Assembly: GCF_014863355.1 (NCBI RefSeq)
Contig: NZ_JACZEP010000001.1
Coordinates: forward strand, 310,001-374,000
Direction: 5' to 3'
DNA: 64,000 nt
DNA from: Aminobacter carboxidus
GTDB lineage: Bacteria > Pseudomonadota > Alphaproteobacteria > Rhizobiales > Rhizobiaceae
Position numbers and translations under genes: made by a program. The notes under the pieces are model-generated. The model was not told where the DNA came from, did no database searches, and saw only the letters and a list, made by a program, of their open reading frames with translations. Below, piece by piece: positions 36,906 through 48,626 of the stretch (the first letter of the stretch is position 1; each line of letters begins with the position of its first letter).

Positions 36906-38534
36906 TCATCTCGGTCCCCGATCGAAAGTGGCATCGCTCACGCCGCGCTGCCGCAAGCTGCTGCGGGCGACCTTTTCCGTCGGTGTTCTGGGAAGTGGCG
37001 TGTCGGTGATTTCGATGTAGCGCGGCACCATGTGGCGGGGCGCAAGAGCCACAAAGTGATCGATCAAATCAGTGGGCTCGAGCGCCGAACCGGGCCTGCG
37101 TTGGGCCACGACCATGATGTCTTCTTCGGTCAGCTCCGAGGGAACTCCAAAGGCTGCACTTTCCACAATGTCTGGGTGTTTCTCGGCGACCGTCTCCACC
37201 TCATAGGCGGAAATGTTCTCGCCTCGGCGCCGGATGGCCTCATTGAGGCGATGCTTGAAGTAGAGCCAACCGTCTTCGTCCATGAAGCCGGCGTCGCCGG
37301 AGTGATACCAGAGGTTCCTGAGCGTCTGGACGGTCTTTGCCTCGGCGCGATAGTAGCCGGAAAACATGCTCCAGCTCTTGACCGGTCGCGCAACGATCTC
37401 GCCGACGCTGCCGGGCGGCAGCGGTCTGTCGGCTTCGTCGACGATCGCCACTTCCCAATCCGGATGCGCCCGGCCGCAGGAACCCGGTCGGGTATCGTCG
37501 ACCGTGTCCAGCGTCACGAAGCTGGTTTCGGTTTGTCCGTATCCGGTGACAAGCCGCATGTCGAAGCGGCGTTCGAAGGCCTCCTTGTCTGCTACCATCG
37601 GAATGCACTGGCAGACTCTGACGGGATTGCTGGCGTCGTTCTGCAACGGCGGGGCGCGCATCAGGATGACGGCCATCGCGCCGAGCAGATTGGTCGCGCT
37701 CGCGCCGCTGGAACGGATTTGGCCCCAGAATCTCGACGCACTGAAGCTTTCGACAAGCGTCGTTTTCGTGCCGTAGATCAAAGGCAGGAGCACGCCGAAC
37801 ATCTGGGCGTCGGTGTGAAACAGCGGCAGGGCCGAGAAATAGCTGTCGTCGCTTGTGTAACCCAGGTTGGATGCCATCGCCGCGGTCCAGGAGTAGCAAT
37901 GATGGTGGGACATCAGTGCGCCCTTGGCCGGACCTGTGGTGCCTGAGGTGTACAGGATCGCCATCGGGTCGGAGTAGTGGACGTCGACCAGGTCGAAGCC
38001 CAGTTGCGGCGCCAGGCATTCATCGAAGCTGACGATGCGGCCGATCCTGATACCCGCCGCCCGCGCCTCGGCAGGATCTGTTCCGACAAGGATCAGCGTC
38101 CGCAGGCAGGGCAGGCTGTCCTGCACCTTCGCGAGCTCGGCCAGCGTGCTGGCATCGACAACCAGCACCTCCGCCCCGCAATTGTTCAGGTTGTGGCAAA
38201 GCAGGTCGCCCTTCAGCCCGGGATTGGTCGGCACCTCGATCGCTCCAAGGCTCGATGTCGCGAACCACAGCGCGATGAGCTCGAAGCAGTTGGGCAGCAG
38301 CATCGCCACGCGGTCCGAGCGGCTCACGCCCAGCTGGCGCAGGCCGCGAGCCAACTGGCTCGAAATGTGAAGCATGTCCTCGAAACTTGCGCTGCGCCCG
38401 CAGACCTCAATGAATGGCTTGCTGCCGAACCGCTCGGCCTGCCGCAACAGGATCCGCGGCAGCACCCGGTTTTCCAGGTCGTCGTCGCGCTTGCCCGGGA
38501 TGTAGGCAGGAGATGAGACGCTGCGAAGTGTCAT
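36906..38534 (-). CDS. Acyl-CoA ligase, AMP-binding (CaiC-like)
   Basis: A 542-residue ANL-superfamily ligase. The P-loop is [19 protein letters not shown], the adenylate-binding motif YGQTETS, the hinge region [18 protein letters not shown], and the C-terminal catalytic lysine lies in [11 protein letters not shown]. It resembles crotonobetaine/carnitine and short hydroxyacid CoA ligases. It is the last gene of a six-gene operon with a B12-dependent mutase, so it probably makes the acyl-CoA substrate of that mutase. 2-Hydroxyisobutyrate is one candidate. The gap to the preceding hydratase gene is 7 bp. Confidence 0.85.
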   Translation of the reverse strand: MTLRSVSSPAYIPGKRDDDLENRVLPRILLRQAERFGSKPFIEVCGRSASFEDMLHISSQLARGLRQLGVSRSDRVAMLLPNCFELIALWFATSSLGAIEVPTNPGLKGDLLCHNLNNCGAEVLVVDASTLAELAKVQDSLPCLRTLILVGTDPAEARAAGIRIGRIVSFDECLAPQLGFDLVDVHYSDPMAILYTSGTTGPAKGALMSHHHCYSWTAAMASNLGYTSDDSYFSALPLFHTDAQMFGVLLPLIYGTKTTLVESFSASRFWGQIRSSGASATNLLGAMAVILMRAPPLQNDASNPVRVCQCIPMVADKEAFERRFDMRLVTGYGQTETSFVTLDTVDDTRPGSCGRAHPDWEVAIVDEADRPLPPGSVGEIVARPVKSWSMFSGYYRAEAKTVQTLRNLWYHSGDAGFMDEDGWLYFKHRLNEAIRRRGENISAYEVETVAEKHPDIVESAAFGVPSELTEEDIMVVAQRRPGSALEPTDLIDHFVALAPRHMVPRYIEITDTPLPRTPTEKVARSSLRQRGVSDATFDRGPR

Positions 38535-38541
38535 GGCGCGT

Positions 38542-39291
38542 TCAGAACCTTTTTGCCCGGGCCTGGGCCTCGGCGGACAGGAAGCCGCTGACCGTCGCCC
38601 TGGTCTCGAGCGCCATCGCGGCGTCGAGCGACGAGTGGAAGCCTTCGTTGATGGCGTGCTTGATGTCGGCGACCGCGTCCTCGGGGCGCTCCGCGATCGT
38701 GAGCGCCAGCTTGCTTGCCTCGTCGAGCAGGTCGGCCTCGGCGAAGAGCTTCCAGGCGATGCCGACCTCGAGCGCTTTGGCCGCGTCGTGGCGTTCGCCG
38801 AGGATCATCAGTTCCTTGGCGACCTGCGGTCCGGCCTGCTTGGTCAGCAGCGCCGTCACGCCTCCGGTGACGAACAGCCCGTATCCGACCTCTGGGAAGA
38901 ACCATCTGGTGGTGTCGGCAAACAGCCGGAAGTCGCAGTTGACGACCCATTCGAGCGCACCGCCGACGCACCAGCCATGCACCGCGGCAATGACGATCTT
39001 CCGCGACTGCATGATCTGCAGCGTGATGCCCTGGATGGACTCGACCCAGGCCTGTGTCGCCGCCACCGAGGTGGTCTGCGCGTCGAGATCCCTGAGGTCG
39101 TCTCCGGAGCAGAAGGCGCGGCCCTCGCCATGCAGGATGATGACGCGGGTGGCTTTTCTGGTCTCCGCCGCGGCCAGCGCCGCCGACAGCTCGTCGACGA
39201 GATCGCTATTCATGGCGTTGAGCCGCTCCGGCCGGTTCAACCTGATCCAGGAGATGGCGCCGTCGTCCGTCGAAATGACTGCGGATGTCAT
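38542..39291 (-). CDS. Enoyl-CoA hydratase/isomerase family protein
   Basis: A 249-residue crotonase-fold protein. The CoA-binding and oxyanion-hole regions are FCSGDDLRDL and HGWCVGGALEWVVNCDFRLF, and FPEVGYGLFVTGG is the active-site loop. In the operon it sits between the mutase and the ligase with 7-10 bp gaps. If the mutase makes 3-hydroxybutyryl-CoA, this enzyme could dehydrate it to crotonyl-CoA; the exact reaction is inferred. Other crotonase activities cannot be ruled out. Confidence 0.85.
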   Translation of the reverse strand: MTSAVISTDDGAISWIRLNRPERLNAMNSDLVDELSAALAAAETRKATRVIILHGEGRAFCSGDDLRDLDAQTTSVAATQAWVESIQGITLQIMQSRKIVIAAVHGWCVGGALEWVVNCDFRLFADTTRWFFPEVGYGLFVTGGVTALLTKQAGPQVAKELMILGERHDAAKALEVGIAWKLFAEADLLDEASKLALTIAERPEDAVADIKHAINEGFHSSLDAAMALETRATVSGFLSAEAQARAKRF

Positions 39292-39301
39292 GTTGGGCTC
39301 C

Positions 39302-40993
39302 TCAAACGATCATGGGTTCGGCGTAGGAGCCCCAGACGTCGCGCAGGGCGCTGCAGATCTCGCCAAGCGTCGCTCTCGCCTTCACTAGCTCGATTGTCTT
39401 CGGCAGCAGGTTGATGTCGTCGGACCGGGCCTGCTCGGCGAGCTCTCCCAGCAGCTGTTGCACGCGCCCGTTGTCCCTGTTTGCGCGCACCGCGTTCAGG
39501 CGCTCGATCTGCAGCTGGGTGCACTGGTCGTCATAGGGATGGATGTGGACCTCGGCCGAACCGCTGGTGTCGTCGACATGGCGGTTGACGCCGACCGATA
39601 TCTTCTCGCCGCTATCGATCTTCTTGAAGGTGGCGTAGGCGGAGTCGGCCAGCTTCTGCTGGAACCAGCCTTCCTCGACGAGCTTGATGGCGCCGCCGCG
39701 CTCCTTGACCTCGTCCAGCACCTTCCAGATTTCGTTCTCCATGTCACGCGTCAGGCGTTCGACGAAGTAGGAGCCGCCAAGCGGATCGATCACCGACGTC
39801 ACGTTGATTTCGTCGCGAATGATCTGCTGGGTCCGGATGGCCAGCTTCATCGCCTCCTCGGTCGGGATGGCGAAGGCCTCATCGAGGCCATTGGTGTGCA
39901 TGCTCTGGCAGCCGCCGAGCACCGCGCCCAACGCCTGGATAGCGGTGCGCATCAGGTTGTTGTGATGCTCGACCTTGGTCAGGCTCATCGCCGCCGTCTG
40001 CACATGCACGCGCAGGCGCATCGATTCCGGCTTCCTGGCGTGGAACTGCTCGGACATGATCTTGGCGTAGACGCGCCGGGCTGCCCTGAACTTGCAGATC
40101 TGTTCGAAGAAGTCCTGGTGGCTGATGAAGAAGAACGACAGCCTGGGCGCGAAATCGTCGATGTCCATGCCGGCGTCGATGACCTCCTCGCAATAGGCGA
40201 TGGTGAAGGCCATGATGAACGCGATCTCCTGGAGCGCGTTGCCGCCGACGTCGGACAGGTGGTAGCCGCTGAGACTGATCGGATTGAGCTTCGGCGTCGT
40301 CTTGGCGCTGTGCATGATCAGGTCGCGCAGCAGTCTGACGGCGGGCCGTACCGGGTAGATCCACTCCTTCTGGGCGACATATTCCTTCAGCGGATCGGCC
40401 TGTAGCGTGCCGGTCAGCTTGTGCAGGTCGTAGCCGCGCTTTTCCGCGGCAGCGACGAACATCGCGTAGATCACCCAGGCCGAGGGATTGATGGTCAGCG
40501 AGACTGAAATCTTCTCAAGGTCGATCCCGTCGAACAGCCGGTCGATGTCGTCCACCGTGTCGATCGCCACGCCGACACGTCCGACTTCGCCGAATGCCAT
40601 CGGATCGTCGGAATCCAGGCCGAGCAGTGTCGGCAGGTCGAAATCGGTCGAAAGCCCGGTCTGGCCGGTCTGGATCATGTATTTGTAGCGCTGGTTGGTG
40701 GCTTCGGGATTGCCGAAGCCGGCAACTTGCCGGATGGTCCACGGACGCCCGCGATACATCGTCGGATAGGCACCCCGGGTGAAGGGATATGCGCCCGGAA
40801 ATCCCAGATCGCTGGCCGGGATGCCGGCGATGTCGGCTGCGGTGTAGATCCGCTTCAGCGCTATGCCGCACTCCGTTTCATAGACCGGTTTCTCCTCCGG
40901 CCTGCTTTGCAATGCGGCCGCGAGTTCGTTTTCTTCCCACTCGACTTGTTTTTCCCTGATGTCGTCGATCGCCTGCGCTGAAAACAGTGTCAT
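39302..40993 (-). CDS. B12-dependent acyl-CoA mutase large subunit, HcmA-like
   Basis: A 563-residue catalytic subunit of the methylmalonyl-CoA mutase family. It lacks the C-terminal B12-binding domain, which is a separate gene upstream. The substrate-channel segment reads RPWTIRQVAGF, so residue 90 is Val where methylmalonyl-CoA mutase has Tyr and isobutyryl-CoA mutase has Phe. Asp117 precedes FDLPT. 2-Hydroxyisobutyryl-CoA mutase (HcmA, about 562 residues) has Ile90 and Asp117 at the same numbers. It is thus better called HCM-like than methylmalonyl-CoA mutase. It overlaps the GTPase gene by 4 bp. Confidence 0.82.
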   Translation of the reverse strand: MTLFSAQAIDDIREKQVEWEENELAAALQSRPEEKPVYETECGIALKRIYTAADIAGIPASDLGFPGAYPFTRGAYPTMYRGRPWTIRQVAGFGNPEATNQRYKYMIQTGQTGLSTDFDLPTLLGLDSDDPMAFGEVGRVGVAIDTVDDIDRLFDGIDLEKISVSLTINPSAWVIYAMFVAAAEKRGYDLHKLTGTLQADPLKEYVAQKEWIYPVRPAVRLLRDLIMHSAKTTPKLNPISLSGYHLSDVGGNALQEIAFIMAFTIAYCEEVIDAGMDIDDFAPRLSFFFISHQDFFEQICKFRAARRVYAKIMSEQFHARKPESMRLRVHVQTAAMSLTKVEHHNNLMRTAIQALGAVLGGCQSMHTNGLDEAFAIPTEEAMKLAIRTQQIIRDEINVTSVIDPLGGSYFVERLTRDMENEIWKVLDEVKERGGAIKLVEEGWFQQKLADSAYATFKKIDSGEKISVGVNRHVDDTSGSAEVHIHPYDDQCTQLQIERLNAVRANRDNGRVQQLLGELAEQARSDDINLLPKTIELVKARATLGEICSALRDVWGSYAEPMIV

Positions 40994-41987
40994 TTCACCT
41001 GCACCTCATTCTCCCAACCCAGCAGCAGGCAGGCGGCCACGGATGGATCCATGGCCCGGTCCACCACTGCCTGAACGTGGGTCTCGAGTTCCGTGACGTC
41101 GCGCTTGAACCTGTCCTGAAACAGCTGCCTGGCGGTGCCGAGTATCCGTGTCCGGCCAATGTTGCGCTCACGGTCGTGCAACTCGCCGCTGTCCCTGAGA
41201 TGGTCCCAATGCCTTGATATGGCGTCCTTCAGCTCGCTGATGTGTTCGCCCGAAACCGAACTGACCGGCAGAACCGGCGCCTGCCAGTCCGAGCCTGGCC
41301 TGCCTGGTCCGAGGGTCATCATGCCGCGCAGTGCCGCCACCGCTGCCGGTGCGTCCGGCCTGTCGCACTTGCTGACGGCGTGGATGTCGGCTATTTCGAG
41401 AATGCCCGCCTTGATCGCCTGGATGTCATCGCCAAGCCCGGGTGCGGACAGCACCACGATGGTGTGGGCGGCGGTCACCACTTCCACTTCGTCCTGCCCG
41501 ACGCCGACCGTCTCGATGATGATCGGCGAGTATCCCGCCGCATCGAGGACATCGACGGCCTGCAGCGTTGCGCGTGCAAGGCCGCCGAGATGTCCACGCG
41601 TCGCCATGCTGCGGACGAAGGCCTGGCTGGACTGGGCGGCGTCGCTCATCCGCACCCGGTCGCCAAGGATTGCACCCCCGGAAAACGGGCTGCTCGGATC
41701 GACGGCAATCACGCCGACCTTTTGCCCGTCTGACGCGAAGGCCTTGATGAGGGCGGCGACGAGCGTCGACTTGCCTGCACCGGGAACGCCGGTGATGCCG
41801 ACGACATGCGCCTTGCCGGTGTGCCTGTAGATCTCCGACAGCGCTTCCGATGCTTCGGCATAGCCGGCCTCGGCCCGAGAGATCATCCGGGCTACCGCCA
41901 GGACGCTGCCTGAAAGCACATCGGGAACCAGTTCGGCCGAAGCCACATAGGCTGCACGCCTGGCCGGCCTGGAGGGAGCGAACGCTG

Positions 41988-41991
<4 letters not shown>
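40990..41991 (-). CDS. meaB: MeaB/ArgK-type mutase-protecting GTPase
   Basis: A 333-residue G3E-family GTPase. Walker A is GVPGAGKSTLVAAL, switch regions are VDPSSPFSGGAILGDRVRM and ETVGVGQDEVEV, and base recognition is VSKCDRPD. MeaB-type chaperones load and protect adenosylcobalamin in this mutase family. ATG 41991 is preferred; the frame is open 58 codons upstream but inside the B12-domain gene. The start overlaps the B12 gene stop by 4 bp, and the stop overlaps the mutase start by 4 bp. Confidence 0.92.
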
Positions 41992-43882
<1,891 letters not shown>

Positions 43883-43893
43883 GGAAAGTTGAT

Positions 43894-44751
43894 ATGCAGA
43901 CGTCGCTGGATCTAAGACTGATGGCCACGTTCGTTCGGGCTGCCCAACTGGGGACGCTGAGTGCGACCGCCGTGCAGGTGGGGCGGACGCAATCGGCGGT
44001 GACCATGCAGATCCAAAGGCTCGAGGATGTGCTCGGCCAGAGCCTGTTTCATCGCAGCGGCAGCGGCGTCAGCCTGACCGCGAGCGGGGTGCGATTCCTG
44101 GCTTATGCCGAGCGTATCCTCAAGCTGCACGACGAGGCTGTGTCGGCGCTCTCCGACAAGGGCCTGCACGGGTCGATCATTTTCGGCAGCCCTGAAGACT
44201 ATCTGATTGCCTTCTTTCCCACGATCCTGAAAACCTTCGGCAGCCTCTATCCCGATGTCGAGATCAAGGTCGTCTCGGCGCCGACCGTCGAGCTGCGCGG
44301 CCTGCTCAATTCGCGCCAGGTCGACCTGGCGCTGGTCTCGACCCCCAATGCCACCGATTCCGCCGATGTCGTGCGGCCGGAACCGCTGGTCTGGGTAGGA
44401 AGCAAGCCGACGCTCGAACAGCACGATTTCGGCGAGACGATTCCGATGGCATTGCCGGCCTCGAACGCGATGGACCACAGGGCCGCCTGCGATGCCATGG
44501 CTCGTGCCGGGCTGCGCTACAAGATCTCCCACGCCTCCAACAGCCTGGCCGGCCTGATTGCCGTCGCGCGTTCGGGCCTGGCGATCAGCGTCATGACCAA
44601 GGAGGCGGTCCCGTCGGACCTCCACATCCTCAACGCGCCGCTGCCGCCGCTTTCGACCCTTGGCATGCTGATCGCATACGCCGACACCGAACGCTCGCCC
44701 GCAGTCGAAGCCTTCGCCGATCATATCCGACGGGTTTTGCCAACGCTTTGA
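43894..44751 (+). CDS. LysR-family regulator of the dgdA-mutase operon
   Basis: A 285-residue LysR regulator. The N-terminal winged helix is LRLMATFVRAAQLGTLSATAVQVGRTQSAVTMQIQRLE in broad outline, shown by the core TQSAVTMQIQRLEDVLG. The rest is a periplasmic-binding-like effector domain. It is divergent from dgdA with 92 bp between starts, the classic layout for a regulator activating the neighbouring catabolic operon in response to a pathway metabolite. AGGAAA gives a good ribosome-binding site. Confidence 0.88.
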   Translation: MQTSLDLRLMATFVRAAQLGTLSATAVQVGRTQSAVTMQIQRLEDVLGQSLFHRSGSGVSLTASGVRFLAYAERILKLHDEAVSALSDKGLHGSIIFGSPEDYLIAFFPTILKTFGSLYPDVEIKVVSAPTVELRGLLNSRQVDLALVSTPNATDSADVVRPEPLVWVGSKPTLEQHDFGETIPMALPASNAMDHRAACDAMARAGLRYKISHASNSLAGLIAVARSGLAISVMTKEAVPSDLHILNAPLPPLSTLGMLIAYADTERSPAVEAFADHIRRVLPTL

Positions 44752-44840
44752 AAAAGTCACTCTGCCAAATGTCTGGCGTTACGACCATCTGCGGTCGGCA
44801 AGAGCTTGATCTGAGATGGTTTCGAGCGATCTGGGAGCGA

Positions 44841-44915
44841 TGGCTGGGGCGCCAGGATTCGAACCTGGGAATGTCGGTACCAAAAACCGATGCCTTACCG
44901 CTTGGCGACGCCCCA
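44841..44915 (-). tRNA. tRNA-Gln (anticodon TTG)
   Basis: Reading the minus strand, the gene runs from TGGGGCG to the encoded CCA (75 nt). Acceptor stem TGGGGCG/CGCCCCA pairs fully, the anticodon stem TCGGT/ACCGA closes a loop TTTTGGT with anticodon TTG, and the T arm has GGTTCGAAT. This is the usual bacterial tRNA-Gln pattern. Confidence 0.96.
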
Positions 44916-45115
44916 ACATGCCGCAGCAGCAAACAACAAGCCGCAGCGAGTCAATCGACAGCCGCCTTATATGCAGCGCGCGGCAAAAGTACAATCGCGC
45001 CGTTGCCGCTTTCCGCATCATCTTGGGGCAGGTTGCATCGGGCCTGATTTGCGGAACTCGCATTCGCAAACGCGAGCCGATGATTGACTGACTTGATAGG
45101 CGACGCTTGAGGCGA

Positions 45116-45451
45116 TCACTCGCCCCAGACGGCGAGTTCGTTGCCGGCTGGATCGACGAAGTGGAAGCGACGGCCGCCGGGGAAGGAGAAAATCGGCTTG
45201 ACGATGGTGCCGCCGGCTTCTTCGACCGCCGCAGCCGTCTCTTCCAGCGCTTCGGAGTAGAGAATCGGCAGCGGTTTTGCCGGCATTTCGGCCTGGAACC
45301 CGCCGTCGAGCCCTTCCGCGAAGGCTGAGTAATCAGGGCCGTAGTCGGTGAAGGTCCAGCCAAAGGCTGCGCTGTAGAAGGATTTCACATGGTCGAGCGT
45401 GCCGCCAACGGCAGCCAGTTCGATGTAGTCGAGCTTGCCGGTCTTGCGCAT
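45116..45451 (-). CDS. VOC (glyoxalase/bleomycin-resistance-like) protein
   Basis: A 111-residue vicinal-oxygen-chelate fold protein. It starts KLDYIELAAVGGTLDHVKSFYSAAFGW and ends RRFHFVDPAGNELAVWGE, the N- and C-terminal halves of one betaalphabetabetabeta pair unit. Such small proteins often work as dimers. The exact activity is unknown. It is divergent from ppdK with about 208 bp between the starts. Confidence 0.85.
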   Translation of the reverse strand: MRKTGKLDYIELAAVGGTLDHVKSFYSAAFGWTFTDYGPDYSAFAEGLDGGFQAEMPAKPLPILYSEALEETAAAVEEAGGTIVKPIFSFPGGRRFHFVDPAGNELAVWGE

Positions 45452-45659
45452 GGTCGTCTCCGTAAGATTGTTCTTGATATGTTCTATATCGTGGGGCGGC
45501 GGCCCGCAAGGCGGTCCAGGGCATTACCCCATAAATCGATTGTAGGACATTCCGTGGCGGAACAGCGCCTTGCCTTTCGCAGCGCAGCATCCTATCGCTC
45601 GCCCCAGAAGCGGACGGAGGCCACCGTCTCGCTCCACACTCAGTCGGCGAGGAGAAGGC

Positions 45660-48326
45660 ATGACCAAGTGGGTTTACAGTTTTGGCGACGGTGCAGCCGA
45701 GGGGCGCGCGAGCGACCGCGACCTGCTCGGTGGCAAGGGGGCGAACCTCGCCGAGATGTGCAGTCTCGGCCTGCCGGTACCGCCCGGTTTCACCATCACC
45801 ACCGCGGCCTGCAACTGGTTTTATGCCAATGGCCGCGCCTATCCCGATACACTTGAGTCTGATGTCCGCGCCGCTCTAGACCATGTCGGGTCGATTACCG
45901 GCCGCCGCTTTGGCGACCCAGAAAGCCTGCTGCTCGTCTCGGTGCGTTCCGGCGCCCGGGCCTCGATGCCTGGCATGATGGACACGGTGCTCAATCTCGG
46001 CCTCAACGACGTCACCGTCGAGGCACTCGCCACGGATGCCGGTGATGCGCGTTTTGCCTATGACAGCTACCGCCGCTTCATCACCATGTATTCCGACGTG
46101 GTGCTGGGTCTCGACCATGAGGTCTTCGAAGAACTGCTCGAGGACGAAAAGGGCCGTCTCGGCTATGAACTCGACACCGAGTTCACGGCCGCCCAGTGGC
46201 AGGACGTCATCAAGCTCTACAAGGCCAAGGTCGAGGAAGAACTCGGCCGCTCCTTCCCGCAGGATCCGCACGAGCAGCTGTGGGGCGCCATCGGCGCGGT
46301 GTTCCAGAGCTGGATGAACCATCGCGCCATCACCTATCGCCGCCTGCACGACATTCCCGAGAGCTGGGGCACGGCGGTCAACGTTCAGGCCATGGTGTTC
46401 GGCAACATGGGCGAGACATCGGCAACTGGTGTTGCCTTCACGCGCAACCCCTCGACCGGCGAGAAGATGCTCTATGGCGAGTTCCTGGTGAACGCGCAGG
46501 GTGAGGACGTTGTCGCCGGCATCCGCACGCCGCAGAACATCACCGAAGCAGCCCGCATCGCCGCAGGCTCCGACAAGCCCTCGCTGCAAAAGCTGATGCC
46601 CGAGGCGTTCAACACCTTCGTGGCGATCTCCAATCGCCTCGAACAGCATTACCGTGACATGCAGGACCTCGAATTCACCATCGAGCGTGGCAAGCTGTGG
46701 ATGCTGCAGACCCGTTCGGGCAAGCGCACCGCCAAGGCAGCTCTCAAGATCGCTGCCGAGATGGCCGGCGAAGGTCTGATTACCAAGGATGAGGCGATCT
46801 GCCGGATCGACCCGTCAGCACTCGACCAGCTGCTGCACCCGACGATCGATCCCAAGGCGCAGCGCGAGGTCATCGCCGTCGGCCTGCCGGCCTCGCCCGG
46901 TGCCGCCACCGGCGAGATCGTGTTCTCGTCCGACGAGGCAGAGGAGCTGAAGTCCGCCGGCCGCAAGGTCATCCTGGTGCGTATCGAGACCAGCCCCGAG
47001 GACATCCATGGCATGCATGCCTCCGAAGGCATCCTGACGACGCGCGGCGGCATGACCAGCCACGCGGCGGTGGTTGCCCGCGGCATGGGCAAGCCTTGCG
47101 TTTCAGGCGCGGGATCGCTGCGCGTCGACTATCGTGCCGGCACGCTGATCACCATGGGCCGCACCTTCCGCAAGGGCGACATCATCACTATCGACGGCTC
47201 CAACGGCCAGGTGCTGAAGGGTTCGGTGCCGATGCTGCAGCCGGAACTTTCCGGAGACTTTGCCGCGATCATGGAATGGGCTGATGCGGCGCGCCGCATG
47301 AAGGTGCGCACCAATGCCGAAACGCCGGCGGATGCGCGCATGGCGCGTTCCTTCGGTGCCGAAGGCATCGGCTTGTGCCGGACCGAGCACATGTTCTTCG
47401 ATGGCGACCGCATCGTTGCCATGCGCGAGATGATCCTCGCCGACAGCGAAAAGGACAGGCGTACAGCCCTCGACAAGCTATTGCCGATGCAGCGTTCTGA
47501 TTTCATCGAGCTGTTCGAAATCATGGCCGGCCTGCCGGTGACGATCCGCTTGCTCGATCCGCCGCTGCATGAGTTCCTGCCCAAGACCGAGGAAGAGATC
47601 GCCGAGGTCGCCGCTGCGATGAACGTGTCGGCCGACAAGCTGCGCCAGCGCACCGAAGCGCTGCACGAGTTCAACCCGATGCTTGGCCATCGTGGCTGCC
47701 GTCTTGCCGTCTCCTATCCTGAGATCGCCGAGATGCAGGCACGCGCCATCTTCGAGGCGGCGATCGAGGCCGGCAAGAAGACCGGCAGCCCCGTGGTGCC
47801 CGAGATCATGGTACCGCTCGTCGGCCTGATGAAGGAACTTGACTTCGTCAAGGCGCGCATCGACCAGGTTGCGCAGAGCGTGATGCAGGAAACGGGCGTG
47901 AACATCGATTATCTCGTCGGCACGATGATCGAGCTGCCGCGCGCTGCCATTCGCGCCCATGTCATTGCCGAGGCGGCCGAATTCTTCTCCTTCGGCACCA
48001 ACGACCTGACGCAGACCACCTTCGGCATCTCGCGTGACGATGCGGCGTCCTTCCTCGAGACCTATCGCCAGAAGGGCATCATCGAGCAGGACCCGTTCGT
48101 CTCGCTCGACGTCGACGGTGTCGGCGAACTGGTCAAGATCGCTGCCGAAAAGGGCAGGGCGACGCGACCTGAGATCAAGCTCGGCATCTGTGGCGAGCAT
48201 GGCGGCGACCCGGCGTCGATCCATTTCTGCGAAAGCGTCGGGCTCGACTATGTCTCGTGCTCGCCGTTCCGCGTGCCGATCGCCAGGCTCGCCGCCGCGC
48301 AGTCTGCGGTGAAGGCGAAGCGCTAG
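45660..48326 (+). CDS. ppdK: Pyruvate, phosphate dikinase
   Basis: An 888-residue enzyme interconverting pyruvate and PEP with ATP and phosphate. The N-terminal nucleotide domain has LLGGKGANLAEMCSLGLPVPPGFT. The central phosphohistidine is His468 in GGMTSHAAVVARG. The C-terminal PEP/pyruvate barrel has Cys844 in GICGEHGGDP. Full family length. ATG 45660 has GGAGAAGG just upstream; an earlier in-frame ATG at 45570 gives a basic extension not seen in the family. In rhizobia it serves gluconeogenesis or PEP balance. Confidence 0.96.
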   Translation: MTKWVYSFGDGAAEGRASDRDLLGGKGANLAEMCSLGLPVPPGFTITTAACNWFYANGRAYPDTLESDVRAALDHVGSITGRRFGDPESLLLVSVRSGARASMPGMMDTVLNLGLNDVTVEALATDAGDARFAYDSYRRFITMYSDVVLGLDHEVFEELLEDEKGRLGYELDTEFTAAQWQDVIKLYKAKVEEELGRSFPQDPHEQLWGAIGAVFQSWMNHRAITYRRLHDIPESWGTAVNVQAMVFGNMGETSATGVAFTRNPSTGEKMLYGEFLVNAQGEDVVAGIRTPQNITEAARIAAGSDKPSLQKLMPEAFNTFVAISNRLEQHYRDMQDLEFTIERGKLWMLQTRSGKRTAKAALKIAAEMAGEGLITKDEAICRIDPSALDQLLHPTIDPKAQREVIAVGLPASPGAATGEIVFSSDEAEELKSAGRKVILVRIETSPEDIHGMHASEGILTTRGGMTSHAAVVARGMGKPCVSGAGSLRVDYRAGTLITMGRTFRKGDIITIDGSNGQVLKGSVPMLQPELSGDFAAIMEWADAARRMKVRTNAETPADARMARSFGAEGIGLCRTEHMFFDGDRIVAMREMILADSEKDRRTALDKLLPMQRSDFIELFEIMAGLPVTIRLLDPPLHEFLPKTEEEIAEVAAAMNVSADKLRQRTEALHEFNPMLGHRGCRLAVSYPEIAEMQARAIFEAAIEAGKKTGSPVVPEIMVPLVGLMKELDFVKARIDQVAQSVMQETGVNIDYLVGTMIELPRAAIRAHVIAEAAEFFSFGTNDLTQTTFGISRDDAASFLETYRQKGIIEQDPFVSLDVDGVGELVKIAAEKGRATRPEIKLGICGEHGGDPASIHFCESVGLDYVSCSPFRVPIARLAAAQSAVKAKR

Positions 48327-48347
48327 CGCGCTCCAAGGCAATTAGAT

Positions 48348-48381
48348 CGGTCATACCCACTTTGCAAATTGGGTATGACCG
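48348..48381. terminator. Hairpin downstream of ppdK
   Basis: Perfect 12-bp stem CGGTCATACCCA / TGGGTATGACCG with a 10-nt loop, starting 21 nt after the ppdK stop. No T tract follows, so it may be a Rho-assisted terminator or a 3' mRNA-protecting element. Confidence 0.5.
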
Positions 48382-48445
48382 GCAGACCGGATCGCGTGAC
48401 TTTGCCAAGCAGGCTGCCGATTTCGGGTTACTGATTTCGTTATGG

Positions 48446-48477
48446 GTTGATGGCTTCACGCGTTGATGGCTTCACGC
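48446..48477. repeat. Tandem 16-bp duplication
   Basis: GTTGATGGCTTCACGC occurs twice head to tail without a mismatch (48446-48461 and 48462-48477). It looks like a recent slippage duplication in non-coding DNA. Confidence 0.85.
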
Positions 48478-48626
48478 CGCTTGGCTCCGTTGCTTGGTAG
48501 CAACTCCTGTCGGGCATCGTCTCCAGCGCGCCTGGCACGTAAGCCAAATAGCCGTCACGGTCATCTTCGCGCCAAAGTTCGAGCGCCAGTGGCGGCGGTT
48601 CCAGACTGCAATTCTCGGAAATTCGC

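Larger units (their letters stand above)
48327..48626. other. 300-bp gap after ppdK
   Basis: No gene is seen here. It contains a perfect 12-bp hairpin at 48348-48381 and a perfect tandem 16-bp duplication at 48446-48477, and then the promoter region of the polysaccharide deacetylase gene. Confidence 0.6.

Noticed and set aside
44841-44915. tRNA-Gln as the attachment site of an island carrying the dgdA operon
   Set aside because: No integrase, no duplicated tRNA 3' end and no clear composition change were seen on either side.
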